From positions 124,001 through 188,000 of the forward strand of contig NZ_JAINFL010000007.1 in assembly GCF_022458895.1 (NCBI RefSeq): a stretch of 64,000 nucleotides of DNA, in the 5' to 3' direction. Source of the DNA: Roseihalotalea indica. Lineage in GTDB: Bacteria; Bacteroidota; Bacteroidia; Cytophagales; Cyclobacteriaceae. The notes beneath the pieces are model-generated. The model saw nothing but the letters and a program-made list of their open reading frames with translations. It had not been told where the DNA came from and ran no database searches. Shown one piece after another: positions 8,032 to 17,539 of the stretch; the first letter of the stretch is position 1, and each line of letters begins with the position of its first letter. The position numbers and the translations under genes were made by a program.

Positions 8032-10047
8032 ATGAGAAGATATTGTATCTCATTATGTATCCTGCTATTATCCACAGTCATCTACGCGCAGGACATACAG
8101 TGGGCCAGCAAAGTGGTCCGGTTTTCCTCTGAGTTTAACTACGACAAATTTCCCCAGCAGTACCGAGCTGATCAGGCACTTGGCACACCCAGTGTACTGT
8201 CGGGCTTTGGTAGTACACCCTGCGCTTTTACTCCTTCTACCCAGAATAAAGCCGAAGGAGAATATATAGAAGTAGGGTTTGCTAACCCTCAGCCGGTGCA
8301 GCAGGTATTTATTAATGAGAACTTTAATGCCGGATCTGTTCAGAAAGTAGAGCTGGTAGACATTGATAGTAATTATCATATGGTTTTTGAGGAAGCAAAC
8401 CCAGCATCTGTTGGGGGCGGAAGGCTATTGAAAGTGTCTGTAGCACGTACCGCCTATGAGGTGAGCGGGGTGAAAGTTACCATGAAAACCAGCATTGATG
8501 GTGAGTATAACCAGATTGATGCCATCGGAATTGCCGATTTTGCCGATAATTTTGATATTAAAATCAATGAGGTAATGGTGATGGACACTTTGGTGCGTGA
8601 GCATCTGAGCGATAAGGTGAATTCTGAATTTGATGAACTCTGCCCGGTTATCTCGCCAGATGGAAAAGTGCTATATTATTCTCGGGTAGGGCATCCTCAA
8701 AACATCGTAACTGACAAGCAGAACATTTGGGTTTGCGAACTGGACAGCGTAGAACATAAAGAGGCCTATCGTTTCCCTGAGCCTATTAATGGAAAGAGTA
8801 ACAGTGCCTTGCTAAGTATGACCCCTGACGGACAGAAAGCGCTACTACTCAATATTTATCATCCCGACGGCTCATCTGACGCTGGTATTTCGTTCACGGA
8901 AAAAACGGCGGATGGCTGGTCTTTTCCTGTAGAAGTTCCGGTTGAGAACTTTTACAATAATAACGCATATGGTGAGTATTCACTATCCAATAGTGGCAAC
9001 GTAATGATCGCTGCGATAGAGCGTAATGACACGTACGGCAGTAAAGACCTGTATGTGATTCAAAAGGTAAATGATACCCTTTGGGCAGAACCGCAGCATT
9101 TGGGGGCTATTTTAAACACAGCCGATAGTGAAATGTCGCCTTTCTTAGCGGCTGATGACAGAACACTCTACTTTGCATCAGCAGGTTTTCCCGGCTACGG
9201 AAGTAAAGATATCTTTATGAGCAAGCGGCTTGGCGATGGCTGGTTAGAATGGTCGGAACCGGTGAATCTGGGCAATCAGTTGAACACTCCTAAGTGGGAT
9301 GCTTACTATACCACTCCGGCCGACGGGTCTTATGTTTACTTTATTTCTTATGAGGAATCAAGTCTGGGGAAAGGAGATATTTACCGGGCAAAAATGCCGG
9401 AGTCGCTGAAGCCATCTCCCATTGTATTGGTACAGGGGGTAGTCCGTAGCCAGAAAGACGAATCATTTATCAGCTCAGAGATTATTTACCATTCCTTATC
9501 CAAAGGTGTAGAAGTAGGGCGGGCGCAATCAGATCCTAACACGGGAGCATACAAAATTGTATTGCCTGCCGGTGACAACTATGGTTTCTCAGCTACCAAG
9601 GACGGTTACATTCCCGTGTCAGCCAGTATGGATCTCACGCAGGTGAAGAAATACGAAGAAGTAGAACGTGATCTATACCTAACCCCAATAGAGGAAGGAG
9701 CCAGAATTGTGATTAATAATCTGTATTTTGATACTAATAAGTATGACATCCGGGAATCATCTTTCTTTGAGCTTAACCAGTTAGCAGATATTATGAAGCG
9801 TAATCCTGGTATGAAAGTGCTTATCGGTGGGCATACCGACTCTGATGGTAATGATGCCGCCAATAAATTACTAAGTAAAAACCGAGCCATTGCAGTGAAA
9901 GAGCACTTAACTCAATTAGGTATAGTTAGTGATCGGCTTCTGGCAGAAGGGTATGGAGAGACCACACCCATTGCGGAAAATACTTCGGCTGAAAGCAAGC
10001 AGAAGAACCGTCGAGTAGAGTTTATTGTAACGGGCATGGATAAGTAA
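8032..10047 (+). CDS. OmpA-family protein with PD40 propeller
   Basis: A 671-residue envelope protein with signal peptide (1-19). After it come an N-terminal discoidin-like beta-sandwich (about 22-170), PD40/TolB-like propeller repeats (about 195-470, for example CPVISPDGKVLYYSR and MSPFLAADDRTLYFAS), a carboxypeptidase-regulatory-like domain (about 475-550) and a C-terminal OmpA peptidoglycan-binding domain (about 560-671). The OmpA part has the expected NNLYFDTN, GHTDSDG, RA..V...L and KNRRVEF motifs. It probably anchors the outer membrane to peptidoglycan and presents a binding propeller. Related Bacteroidota proteins work with gliding or type 9 secretion machinery, but no other such gene is nearby. 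It appears monocistronic. Confidence 0.92.
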   Translation: MRRYCISLCILLLSTVIYAQDIQWASKVVRFSSEFNYDKFPQQYRADQALGTPSVLSGFGSTPCAFTPSTQNKAEGEYIEVGFANPQPVQQVFINENFNAGSVQKVELVDIDSNYHMVFEEANPASVGGGRLLKVSVARTAYEVSGVKVTMKTSIDGEYNQIDAIGIADFADNFDIKINEVMVMDTLVREHLSDKVNSEFDELCPVISPDGKVLYYSRVGHPQNIVTDKQNIWVCELDSVEHKEAYRFPEPINGKSNSALLSMTPDGQKALLLNIYHPDGSSDAGISFTEKTADGWSFPVEVPVENFYNNNAYGEYSLSNSGNVMIAAIERNDTYGSKDLYVIQKVNDTLWAEPQHLGAILNTADSEMSPFLAADDRTLYFASAGFPGYGSKDIFMSKRLGDGWLEWSEPVNLGNQLNTPKWDAYYTTPADGSYVYFISYEESSLGKGDIYRAKMPESLKPSPIVLVQGVVRSQKDESFISSEIIYHSLSKGVEVGRAQSDPNTGAYKIVLPAGDNYGFSATKDGYIPVSASMDLTQVKKYEEVERDLYLTPIEEGARIVINNLYFDTNKYDIRESSFFELNQLADIMKRNPGMKVLIGGHTDSDGNDAANKLLSKNRAIAVKEHLTQLGIVSDRLLAEGYGETTPIAENTSAESKQKNRRVEFIVTGMDK

Positions 10048-10072
10048 GTATTGCCGAGGAAAGAGCTCGTCT

Positions 10073-10852
10073 CTAAACAACACCCAGTATCCATTTCATC
10101 TTTTCGCTGATACGGGCGCGAGTTTCCGGTCGTAAGTATCGTTGCTGGTCTACCTGTTGTGGCTGGTCGCGCCGGCAAAAGTAGCTGTGTACAGACCGAC
10201 GAGGATTATCCGTATGATTATCGGTGCCACCGTGCCAGGTATGCGAATTAAAGATTACTACCGTGCCCGCTGGTTCTTCCACTAATATTTCATCAGGGTG
10301 GGTAGCCCAGGGATCATCCAGTTCTTCCTGGGGCAGAATACCGGAGCGATGTGTGCCGGGCACTAGTCGAGTTGCACCATTCGAGGCCGAAAAATCATCG
10401 AGTAACCAGATCGTATTGCACACTTTATAATCTCCCGGTGATACTGCCTCGTGCCAGTCGGCATGAAGTTTCTGTTTGCCTTTTCCGGGAAGTGCCGCCC
10501 GGTAGTTCAGGGACGATAGCTTCAGGTTCGGGCCAACTACTTGAGCAACTCCCGCCAGCACCCGGGGGTGGGTATAGAAAATATCAAATAAGGGGTCTTT
10601 GTTCACCAGATCGGCCAGCCGGTCCGCGCCTTCTTCTTTGGGGTGGCGAATGTAAGGGGAATCCAATAGTTCTGATCCGGCCCGCTCGCCTTCTTCATTC
10701 AGCAACGCTTGCAATCGCTCCCGAATCTGCTGTAATTGCTGCTGAGTTAATACCTGACCGAGCGATACATAACCATGTTCTTCCAAAAAAGCTTTTTCAT
10801 CATCTGTCAAAGAGTCTTCCTGGACTCCAAATTCCTGAAGAGAGGTATTCAT
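10073..10852 (-). CDS. Phytanoyl-CoA dioxygenase (PhyH) family protein
   Basis: A 259-residue Fe(II)/2-oxoglutarate oxygenase-like protein of the PhyH family. The facial triad is visible: His130 and Asp132 in LHADWHE, and distal His207 in SHTWHGGTDN, with R218/R219 in DNPRRSVHSYF the likely 2-oxoglutarate anchor. The start at 10852 (MNTSLQEF) is preferred over an upstream in-frame start at 10906 that adds a poor hydrophobic leader. It lies 70 bp downstream of the GT39 gene on the same strand and may be co-transcribed with it. Substrate unknown; bacterial members hydroxylate small molecules or lipids. Confidence 0.88.
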   Translation of the reverse strand: MNTSLQEFGVQEDSLTDDEKAFLEEHGYVSLGQVLTQQQLQQIRERLQALLNEEGERAGSELLDSPYIRHPKEEGADRLADLVNKDPLFDIFYTHPRVLAGVAQVVGPNLKLSSLNYRAALPGKGKQKLHADWHEAVSPGDYKVCNTIWLLDDFSASNGATRLVPGTHRSGILPQEELDDPWATHPDEILVEEPAGTVVIFNSHTWHGGTDNHTDNPRRSVHSYFCRRDQPQQVDQQRYLRPETRARISEKMKWILGVV

Positions 10853-10922
10853 CACAATATAGGTTGTTGGCTTTTGTAAGGTAAAAAAAACGCTGAAATA
10901 CCCCAAGGATTACCTTATAGCT

Positions 10923-12455
10923 TCATGGACTATTTCGTACATGCTCTAGGGCTTGCTGCCACAAAGCATTAACCGAGGCTCGGGGCGAAGAACAAAGATA
11001 CACCGTAGTCCCGGCTTCCCGAGCGTGAGAATTACTAATTTTACCCACAATCTTAATCTGGCCAAAAGCGTCTTTTACATCATCACCCATTTCATCATTA
11101 ATGTAAATCAGGTGAGTAACGCTGGTGGGGATGGAATCGGGTACCCAGTACTCATAGCTATCGCTAAAACTTAGGGGTTCGGGCAGGCCGTATTTTCTCC
11201 CGATCATAAAAATAGCACCGGCTTGCCCATAGTTCTCGCAGTAAATAATGCCCTCTTCTGAAGGTGGAATAGACGCATACGCCTCTCGGGTAATGGCAGT
11301 CAGTTCTTCCCAGCCAATCATATCGGCATAGTCTTGCGGTAGAGAGTGAATGGTGCCATCCTCAAAGCGCCGCCCCACATCAATCCCGTACTCAGTTTCC
11401 AGCGTATTAAAATATGTGACCAGCCCGTTGGGGCCAAAAATCGGAAGGCCCAAAGGCAATATGAAGTATGTGATGATTACCAGCAGCAGAGGTAGAGCCC
11501 AACGAATCAGGTTGATGCGAATCAGCCTCTCGTAGAATACCGCTCCGGCAGCTATAAGCATCGGAAATATCCCCATAGTATAGTAACTTTTACCTCGCAG
11601 CAGCATTAACGCCAGTACAACAAATGCTGCTGTCCACCCTAGCAGCCGGTATTTTCTGGCTTTTGGATGCACAAATAAGTATATAAGTCCGGGAACCGTT
11701 AGGAGGGTAGCTGCAAAGGGCATCAGAAGTTGACTGCTCAGAAAATCACCGTAGGCCACGTATACAAGTTGAGTCTCGTTCAATTCTTGCATATGGCCAA
11801 TGACAGGCAAGCCATTCGTCAGCTGCCAGATGAGATTAGGAAGAAAAATAAGGAAAGCCGCCAGCAGACCAAGATATAGTTTCTTTTTTTGGAATATTGT
11901 GCGGTAAGGACTGATTAAGAACATGAGCAGTAAGCTCAGAATAAGAAGGGCTACCAGATATTTGTTGAGCATGGCAAAACCCGAAGCAATACCTAAGCCG
12001 ATGAGGTACTTTCCATCTTCCGTATTCAGGTAGCGCAGCGCGAGGAATAGTAATAATGTCCAGAAGGTAACATCAAAGCCCACTGGCTGGTAAAGGTAAA
12101 AGGTTCGCAGGGCAAAGGGAGAGAAGATGACGGCTACTGCTGCCAAGAGTTGAGCGTAAGATTTACCTTGCAGCTCCCGGACAATACCTGCGGTAAGTAG
12201 TACAATAATGCCCCCCAGCAAGGCGGGTACTAGCCGTACTGTAAACTCAGAAAACCCGAAGATTGCGGTGGTCAGCCCGGCAATCCAGCCAGTGAGTGGG
12301 GGCACGCTGGCATAGCCAAAAGCTGGATGCTGCCCTTGGGAGAAATATAACAGTTCATCTCGATGATACTCTAAAATGTAGTAGAAAAGCAGGTGAAACC
12401 CAACATTAAAGATGGCTAAGCCAATTAGTATGCGCTGCGTGGTAAAACTTCTCAT
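10923..12455 (-). CDS. GT39/ArnT-like membrane glycosyltransferase
   Basis: A 510-residue polytopic protein of the dolichyl-phosphate mannosyltransferase/ArnT superfamily (PMT_2). The first membrane helix is followed by the family's acidic loop motif (EYHRDELLYFSQGQHPAFGY), in which the DE pair supplies the metal/substrate carboxylates. At least ten further hydrophobic segments fill residues 55-330, and a soluble C-terminal domain ends the protein. Such enzymes transfer a sugar from a polyprenyl-phosphate donor to lipid or protein in the inner membrane, active site outside. Acceptor and sugar are unknown. A second, divergent member is at 23403-24947. Confidence 0.9.
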   Translation of the reverse strand: MRSFTTQRILIGLAIFNVGFHLLFYYILEYHRDELLYFSQGQHPAFGYASVPPLTGWIAGLTTAIFGFSEFTVRLVPALLGGIIVLLTAGIVRELQGKSYAQLLAAVAVIFSPFALRTFYLYQPVGFDVTFWTLLLFLALRYLNTEDGKYLIGLGIASGFAMLNKYLVALLILSLLLMFLISPYRTIFQKKKLYLGLLAAFLIFLPNLIWQLTNGLPVIGHMQELNETQLVYVAYGDFLSSQLLMPFAATLLTVPGLIYLFVHPKARKYRLLGWTAAFVVLALMLLRGKSYYTMGIFPMLIAAGAVFYERLIRINLIRWALPLLLVIITYFILPLGLPIFGPNGLVTYFNTLETEYGIDVGRRFEDGTIHSLPQDYADMIGWEELTAITREAYASIPPSEEGIIYCENYGQAGAIFMIGRKYGLPEPLSFSDSYEYWVPDSIPTSVTHLIYINDEMGDDVKDAFGQIKIVGKISNSHAREAGTTVYLCSSPRASVNALWQQALEHVRNSP

Positions 12456-12665
12456 AGGCAGGTAGTAGATTGCGATAAACGCTTAAAGTAAAGAAAAATA
12501 CCTGATTATTAAGTAGCCCTCTTAGAATCCCGAAGCACTTTATAGTAGGTCTGCCTATACCCGCTTCCTTTCGGATAAGGTTTAAATTATTATAATAATG
12601 TTATCCTGCCATGTTTACCAGGCTTTATTACATGAAATGATAAGATTAGTAAAATGAAGAGGTAT

Positions 12666-13112
12666 TTAACGAACCGGTTGCGGGTGCAGCTTATGCACTT
12701 CGGCCATGCGGGTTACTAGCCGGAGCACATGATTGCGTAACTTGTCTTCTCCATAAATACGTTCACTCATTCTTAAAAGCACTGTTTCCAACATATCGTC
12801 CACTTTAATTTGAACTAACTGATTGTAAGTCCAGTAGCGCATATAGCAGTCCTTGAAACGGCGCTCTTCCAAATCTGGTAAGTGAATAGTGCGAAGCACA
12901 TTATGCCGATCATCCTGATCAATCGTCGCCATCAGGTCAAGCACAATTTCTTTTTCTCCTTCCAGGTACTGTAAAAACTTTCCTTTTTTATAATTCAGAT
13001 AACCCGTGACTGACAGCCGCTTGTTTTTACTACATGAATGAGATTCTAGGTCGTAAATATCTTCTTCGTCAAAAGAATGAATAGCCTGGCTAACATAGAT
13101 AAGTGCAAACAT
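12666..13112 (-). CDS. Short BLUF-domain blue-light sensor
   Basis: A 148-residue single-domain BLUF protein binding FAD. Key residues align with AppA: Tyr6 (AppA Y21) in ALIYVSQA, Asn30 (N45), Gln48 (Q63) in KFLQYLEGE, and Met91 (M106). The position equal to AppA Trp104 is Cys89 (FKDCYM), which may alter the photocycle. Residues 100-148 form the two C-terminal helices. There is no fused output domain, so signalling must go through a partner protein. No obvious partner is adjacent; neighbours are a glycosyltransferase gene and a GH43-like gene on the same strand. Confidence 0.9.
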   Translation of the reverse strand: MFALIYVSQAIHSFDEEDIYDLESHSCSKNKRLSVTGYLNYKKGKFLQYLEGEKEIVLDLMATIDQDDRHNVLRTIHLPDLEERRFKDCYMRYWTYNQLVQIKVDDMLETVLLRMSERIYGEDKLRNHVLRLVTRMAEVHKLHPQPVR

Positions 13113-13170
13113 TAAAAAATAAGATGGTTTATTGGATAAACGCTAATAGTTGAAAAACAGTTGTTTAAGA

Positions 13171-14121
13171 TTAGGGTACAAGCCCCTCCAACACAGATCG
13201 CGGAGCACGAAATACCGTACCATGCCGCATTCCTTCCGGATGTTGTAGTTCCTCAGAATGATCTTCCCACGATACCAGATTTTGAGAGGTAAGTAATCCA
13301 TATTGGTGCTCGATATACTTGTCAAAATAAAGATGCCACGTATCACCTATTTTAATAACCGTAGGGCCCTCAGCCCAATACTTTCCGGTAATAGGTTCTG
13401 AAGGATAAGAATAAGGCCCTTCCGCTGCTGTACTGAAGGCTAGGCGGATGTTCTTTTGTGCTGGAAAAGGATTGTTAGATTCATCCTTCAGAAACATCAC
13501 ATACTGCCCCTTATTTTCTATTAGGGTAGCATCAATCACGTTAAAGCCTCGCTCGTAAAAAAGTTGAGTATCACTAAACGTTTCAAAATCTTTTGTAGTG
13601 GTATAATACATGCGGTGATTGTTGCCGGGGGCAGGTGGTCCTTCACTGCTTTGATTATCCGTTTTAGGAAAACGACCGGGAATAGTGGTCGCCCAGAAGA
13701 TCAGGTACTGCTCGGTTGGTTCATCGTAGTAAATTTCCGGTGCCCAGCAATTCTTCGCATCCGGCTCATGTTCCATCACCGGAATATACTGCTGCTCCGA
13801 CCAGTGAACCAGATCAGAAGAGTGCGCGTAACCAATACCTTTCTCATGCCAACTTACAGTCCAGACCATATGAAATTCCCCATCAGGGCCGGTAATGATA
13901 CAAGGGTCACGCATGAGTTTGTCTTCACCTACCTGCGGTTGCAAAAACGAGCCGTCGTTCTTCAGGGCAGTCCAGGTGAGGCCATCTTCACTGTAGGCCA
14001 GGTGTAAGCCGTCTTCACCATTGCCTTTGAAATATGAAAACAAATAAACAGAATCGCTTTCGGGTGGAGATGCAAAAACTGTAAAGGGCAGGAAGACAAG
14101 TATATACAGTAAAATATTCAT
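13171..14121 (-). CDS. Secreted glycoside hydrolase, GH43-like five-bladed propeller
   Basis: A 316-residue protein with signal peptide (about 1-17). Blade motifs are typical of GH43/GH117-type enzymes: RDPCIITGP at 71, WAPEIYYD at 126, IDATLIE at 196 and AEGPTV at 250. Glu251 of EGP is the likely general acid and Asp197 a likely pKa modulator. GH43 members cleave arabinose, xylose or galactose units from plant or algal glycans; specificity cannot be read here. The ATG at 14121 is chosen over 14157 because it gives a clean signal peptide. It lies downstream of the SMUG2-like gene on the same strand, with no obvious functional link. Confidence 0.82.
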   Translation of the reverse strand: MNILLYILVFLPFTVFASPPESDSVYLFSYFKGNGEDGLHLAYSEDGLTWTALKNDGSFLQPQVGEDKLMRDPCIITGPDGEFHMVWTVSWHEKGIGYAHSSDLVHWSEQQYIPVMEHEPDAKNCWAPEIYYDEPTEQYLIFWATTIPGRFPKTDNQSSEGPPAPGNNHRMYYTTTKDFETFSDTQLFYERGFNVIDATLIENKGQYVMFLKDESNNPFPAQKNIRLAFSTAAEGPYSYPSEPITGKYWAEGPTVIKIGDTWHLYFDKYIEHQYGLLTSQNLVSWEDHSEELQHPEGMRHGTVFRAPRSVLEGLVP

Positions 14122-14197
14122 GACAACTGGTTGGGTTCTGTACTGATAAAAGTTCATGTATTCACTGAGTAAAGGTAAGAACGATCGGGAAAGGAAG

Positions 14198-14902
14198 CTA
14201 GTTTGTCGAGTTCTGAGAAAGACTTAGTTCTTGCCGATACTTCTCCACATACTGGGGTTTGGTTTTGCTTTTGTATTGCATCACATAGCGAGGGTGTTCC
14301 AGGGGTACTACTCGTTTAAAAAAGCTATGCTCTTTGTTAAGTGCTTTGAAGAATTTGTAGTTCTTACCAGTTCCCATACAGAACGCAATCTCTCGGTTGA
14401 GACCAAACTCAAGCTGAGCATGAATACATTTTACGACAAAGGGAGTCACCGCTTCCGTAAGCGCTGCACTGTCGTAGTAATTGTAGTTTGTTTCCTTTCC
14501 CTCTTCGCTGATCAGCACAAAGCCTAGCGGACAAACCGAGCTGATGTAAAAATCCTGGTAAAACGCTTCGGGGCCACCGTAGGCATCTATTACTTCGTAA
14601 ACAAAAACCGATGAAGGCTCATGCAGCGAAAACGAACATTCCATCCCACAGTGCGATTTCAGCCGTTTCGGGTCGGTAAATGGAATGCCTGTAGCCCCCG
14701 ACCCCAAGCGGCCCGGATTAATCCCCAAAATCAAGGTTCTGGGGTTATGGTCGTTATAGAATTTATGGTAAAAGGCCGATGAGATATCCAGCACTTCGGG
14801 GTTTTCCTGGAAGGGATTCATCACCCTTATATTCTCCGGCAGGTCGGCATCCAGCTGCAATTGCTTGTTGAATTGAATAATGTGTTCCGCAAAAGTCATC
14901 AT
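14198..14902 (-). CDS. SMUG2-type uracil-DNA glycosylase family protein (DUF4918)
   Basis: A 234-residue cytosolic protein of the uracil-DNA glycosylase superfamily, SMUG2 branch (formerly DUF4918). The active-site loop GINPG is at 60-64, followed by GSGATGIPFTD. HEPSSVFVY, FYISSVCPLGF and a distal HPRYVMQY motif match the family. It would excise uracil or damaged pyrimidines in base-excision repair. There is no clear operon; the GH43-like gene follows after 76 bp. Confidence 0.87.
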   Translation of the reverse strand: MMTFAEHIIQFNKQLQLDADLPENIRVMNPFQENPEVLDISSAFYHKFYNDHNPRTLILGINPGRLGSGATGIPFTDPKRLKSHCGMECSFSLHEPSSVFVYEVIDAYGGPEAFYQDFYISSVCPLGFVLISEEGKETNYNYYDSAALTEAVTPFVVKCIHAQLEFGLNREIAFCMGTGKNYKFFKALNKEHSFFKRVVPLEHPRYVMQYKSKTKPQYVEKYRQELSLSQNSTN

Positions 14903-15191
14903 ACTTAATTTCTATAGGCTGGCCATCGTAAGCAAAGCTTTCATGATCGCTCTAAACATTTGAGTTAGCTTGGTTTCAAAAGGCAAAGTAAAGAAAGTTT
15001 TTGGTGTACGTCTGTAGCTGTTCAATACAGAGTTCCTGTTTTTCATGTTGGGTTTACAGTCCGTCTTCAGAATACGACAAATAAATAGATTGGTGGCAGC
15101 CACTCACGAAAAGAGATAAACGCCAGTTAATTGACCTCTTTTATTTCTCCCTCATAACTCCTAATTTTCCCAGATACTACAACCTCTAAGA

Positions 15192-17366
15192 ATGAAAAAC
15201 AACATCCGGTTACTTTCCTATTCGCTTATCATCACTGCAATTCTCAATTCTTGCCAAACTGCTGATATTACCGAAACTGCCGAAGAGCATCAAACTTACT
15301 ACCAGACCTGGAGTCACTATATGGGTGATCCAGCTCGCACGCATTACTCTTCTCTGGGTGAGATTGACCGGGATAATGTGCAGGAGCTGGAAGTAGCCTG
15401 GACCTACGAGTCGGGTGAGATTGGTAAGAACAACTACATACAGTGCAACCCTTTGGTTGTAGACACCATTCTTTACGGCGCTTCTCCGGGTATGAAAATA
15501 TTTGCGGTGCATGCTGCCACAGGCGAGCCTATCTGGGAATTTAATCCGTTTGAAGGCACCAACCAGACCAGCTTTACGCGCGGGCTTTCTTATTGGGCCG
15601 AAGGTGATGATCATCGATTGTATTTTACCGCCCGGGAAAAACTATACGCTCTGGACGCTCTTACCGGTAAACCTGTTTCTGCATTTGGTGGTCAGGGGTA
15701 TATTGATCTTCGGGAAGGTTTAGGTCGGGATATAGAGGGGCTCGCCTACACCTATCATAGCCCCGGAACGATTTACCAGGACTTAATCATTATGGGGGCG
15801 CTTAACGCAGAACGGTTGCCTGCCGCCCCCGGCCACATTCGCGCCTTCAATGTGCGTACCGGCGAGCAAGCCTGGATTTTTCATACCATCCCTCAACCTG
15901 GTCAGGAAGGCTACGAGACCTGGGAGGATTCTACCGCTTACCGCTACATTGGCGGTGTCAACAACTGGGCGGGTATGACCCTGGATGAAGAGCGGGGTAT
16001 TGTCTTCGCCCCACTGGGTTCGGCTTCTTTTGATTTTTACGGAGGTAACCGGAAAGGAGCCAACCTTTATGCCAATAGCCTGGTAGCACTGGATGCCCGA
16101 ACCGGAGAAAAACGCTGGCACTTCCAAACCGTCCACCACGACATCTGGGATCGGGATTTACCATCTCCTCCCACGTTGGTTGCGGTAGAGCAGGAAGGTG
16201 AAAAAATAGATGCAGTAGCTCAAATCACCAAATCGGGGTTTGTCTATGTGTTTAACCGGGAAACCGGCGAATCCTTATTTCCCATTGAAGAGCAACCGTA
16301 CCCCGAATCAGACCTTATCGGGGAAGAAACCTGGCCTACCCAGCCACTGCCCACTCAGCCGCCGCCATTCGCCCGGCAGAGCATGACAGCAGATGATATT
16401 AACCCGCATTCCCGCTTTCGCGACTCCCTACTGGCAGTATTTGAATCAGTCCGGTCCGGTGGGCAGTTTGAGCCGCCTAGTGTAGAGGGTACCATTATCT
16501 TTCCAGGCCTCGATGGGGGAGGAGAGTGGGGTGGTGCAGGGTATGATCCGGTCACGGGTGTCCTGTATGTAAATGCCAACGAGCTACCCTGGATACTCAG
16601 AATGATTGAGCAGGAAAACGAGCAGCCGAAAAACCTGATGGCACTAGGGCAAAACGTATATCAAAGCAACTGCGTGGGCTGTCATGGTGCTGACCTGGAA
16701 GGTTCCACCTTTCATGGGCAAGCACCGGCTTTGGTTGATTTAGCCGAGCGAATGAACGAAGAACAGGTGCACGAAAGAGTACGGGAAGGTAAAGGTGCTA
16801 TGCCTTCTTTTGCGTATTTATCTGATATCCAGATTGATGCAGTAACGGCTTACCTATTAAAGGAAGAAGGGAGTTCAGAGCAAATCGTGCAAGAAGCTTC
16901 TATAAACGATGCCGGGCAGCTACGCTACAGTTTTGAAGGATACAAAAGCTTTTCCGATGCTGATGGTTACCCGGCGGTAAAACCACCCTGGGGCACTATG
17001 AATGCCATTGATCTCAACAAAGGCAAAATACTGTGGCAGGTGCCCCTAGGTGAGTATCCTGAACTGACCGAAAAAGGAATTCCTAAGACGGGTACCAATA
17101 ACTACGGCGGCCCCGTGGTGACTGCCGGGGGGCTGGTTTTTATTGCGGCTACGCAGGATTCTCAAATACGAGCATTTAACTCGGCTACCGGAGAAGAACT
17201 CTGGAAGCATGCTTTACCCGCCGCTGGTATGGCTACCCCCTGTACCTATGAGGTAGATGGCAAGCAGTACATCGTTATTGCAGCCGGAGGAGGAAAAATT
17301 ACCAAAAAACACGGCGACCAATACGTGGCCTTCGCGCTACCCGATGTGATGGGTAATGATGAATGA
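15192..17366 (+). CDS. Second PQQ-dependent dehydrogenase with cytochrome c domain, lipoprotein
   Basis: This 724-residue paralogue of the protein at 2233-4386 has the same order of parts: a lipoprotein signal (LNSC, Cys21), a PQQ propeller, an inserted cytochrome c module and closing blades. The haem motif C-V-G-C-H lies at 494-498 and the likely distal ligand is Met537 in KGAMPSF. Long stretches match the first copy (LDEERG, FDFYGG, HHDIWDRDLPS against HHDLWDYDHPS). It should oxidise a sugar or polyol in the periplasm and donate electrons to the respiratory chain. Unlike copy 1 it has a clear lipobox and is not paired with a sulfatase. The sugar dehydrogenase fusion downstream has its own promoter. 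Confidence 0.93.
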   Translation: MKNNIRLLSYSLIITAILNSCQTADITETAEEHQTYYQTWSHYMGDPARTHYSSLGEIDRDNVQELEVAWTYESGEIGKNNYIQCNPLVVDTILYGASPGMKIFAVHAATGEPIWEFNPFEGTNQTSFTRGLSYWAEGDDHRLYFTAREKLYALDALTGKPVSAFGGQGYIDLREGLGRDIEGLAYTYHSPGTIYQDLIIMGALNAERLPAAPGHIRAFNVRTGEQAWIFHTIPQPGQEGYETWEDSTAYRYIGGVNNWAGMTLDEERGIVFAPLGSASFDFYGGNRKGANLYANSLVALDARTGEKRWHFQTVHHDIWDRDLPSPPTLVAVEQEGEKIDAVAQITKSGFVYVFNRETGESLFPIEEQPYPESDLIGEETWPTQPLPTQPPPFARQSMTADDINPHSRFRDSLLAVFESVRSGGQFEPPSVEGTIIFPGLDGGGEWGGAGYDPVTGVLYVNANELPWILRMIEQENEQPKNLMALGQNVYQSNCVGCHGADLEGSTFHGQAPALVDLAERMNEEQVHERVREGKGAMPSFAYLSDIQIDAVTAYLLKEEGSSEQIVQEASINDAGQLRYSFEGYKSFSDADGYPAVKPPWGTMNAIDLNKGKILWQVPLGEYPELTEKGIPKTGTNNYGGPVVTAGGLVFIAATQDSQIRAFNSATGEELWKHALPAAGMATPCTYEVDGKQYIVIAAGGGKITKKHGDQYVAFALPDVMGNDE

Positions 17367-17470
17367 GTAGTAATTGATGATTAATGAAAAGTGACAGGTG
17401 CGTAAATAAAGCAATCAACCATTTAACCATTCATCCACTATCAATCATCAGTCATTACTCATCAATCATT
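17355..17470. repeat. Imperfect long inverted repeat at 3' end of dehydrogenase gene
   Basis: A low-complexity segment at 17355-17382 (AATGATGAATGAGTAG...) is largely complementary to 17443-17470 (AATCATCAGTCATTACTC...). The left arm overlaps the last codons of the dehydrogenase gene. It may act as a terminator-like structure or be a decayed dispersed element. Confidence 0.5.
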
Positions 17471-17479
17471 ATCTTGTGG

Positions 17480-17510
17480 TTTGTTAATCGGGATAATCTC
17501 CTTAATTTTG
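17480..17510 (+). promoter_or_regulatory. Consensus Bacteroidota promoter for the five-domain PQQ enzyme
   Basis: TTTG at 17480-17483, exactly 19 bp spacer, then TAATTTTG at 17503-17510, a perfect TAnnTTTG. Transcription would begin near 17517, 23 bp before the ATG at 17540. Confidence 0.7.
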
Positions 17511-17539
17511 AAGGTTGATCAACCTAACAGCACCTTCAT

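Noticed and set aside
10351..10884. Plus-strand 177-codon frame opposite the PhyH gene
   Set aside because: Antisense shadow; the minus strand carries the intact PhyH triad motifs.
14912..15103. Minus-strand 63-codon frame upstream of the SMUG2-like gene
   Set aside because: Peptide is basic and featureless with no signal or domain; likely chance.
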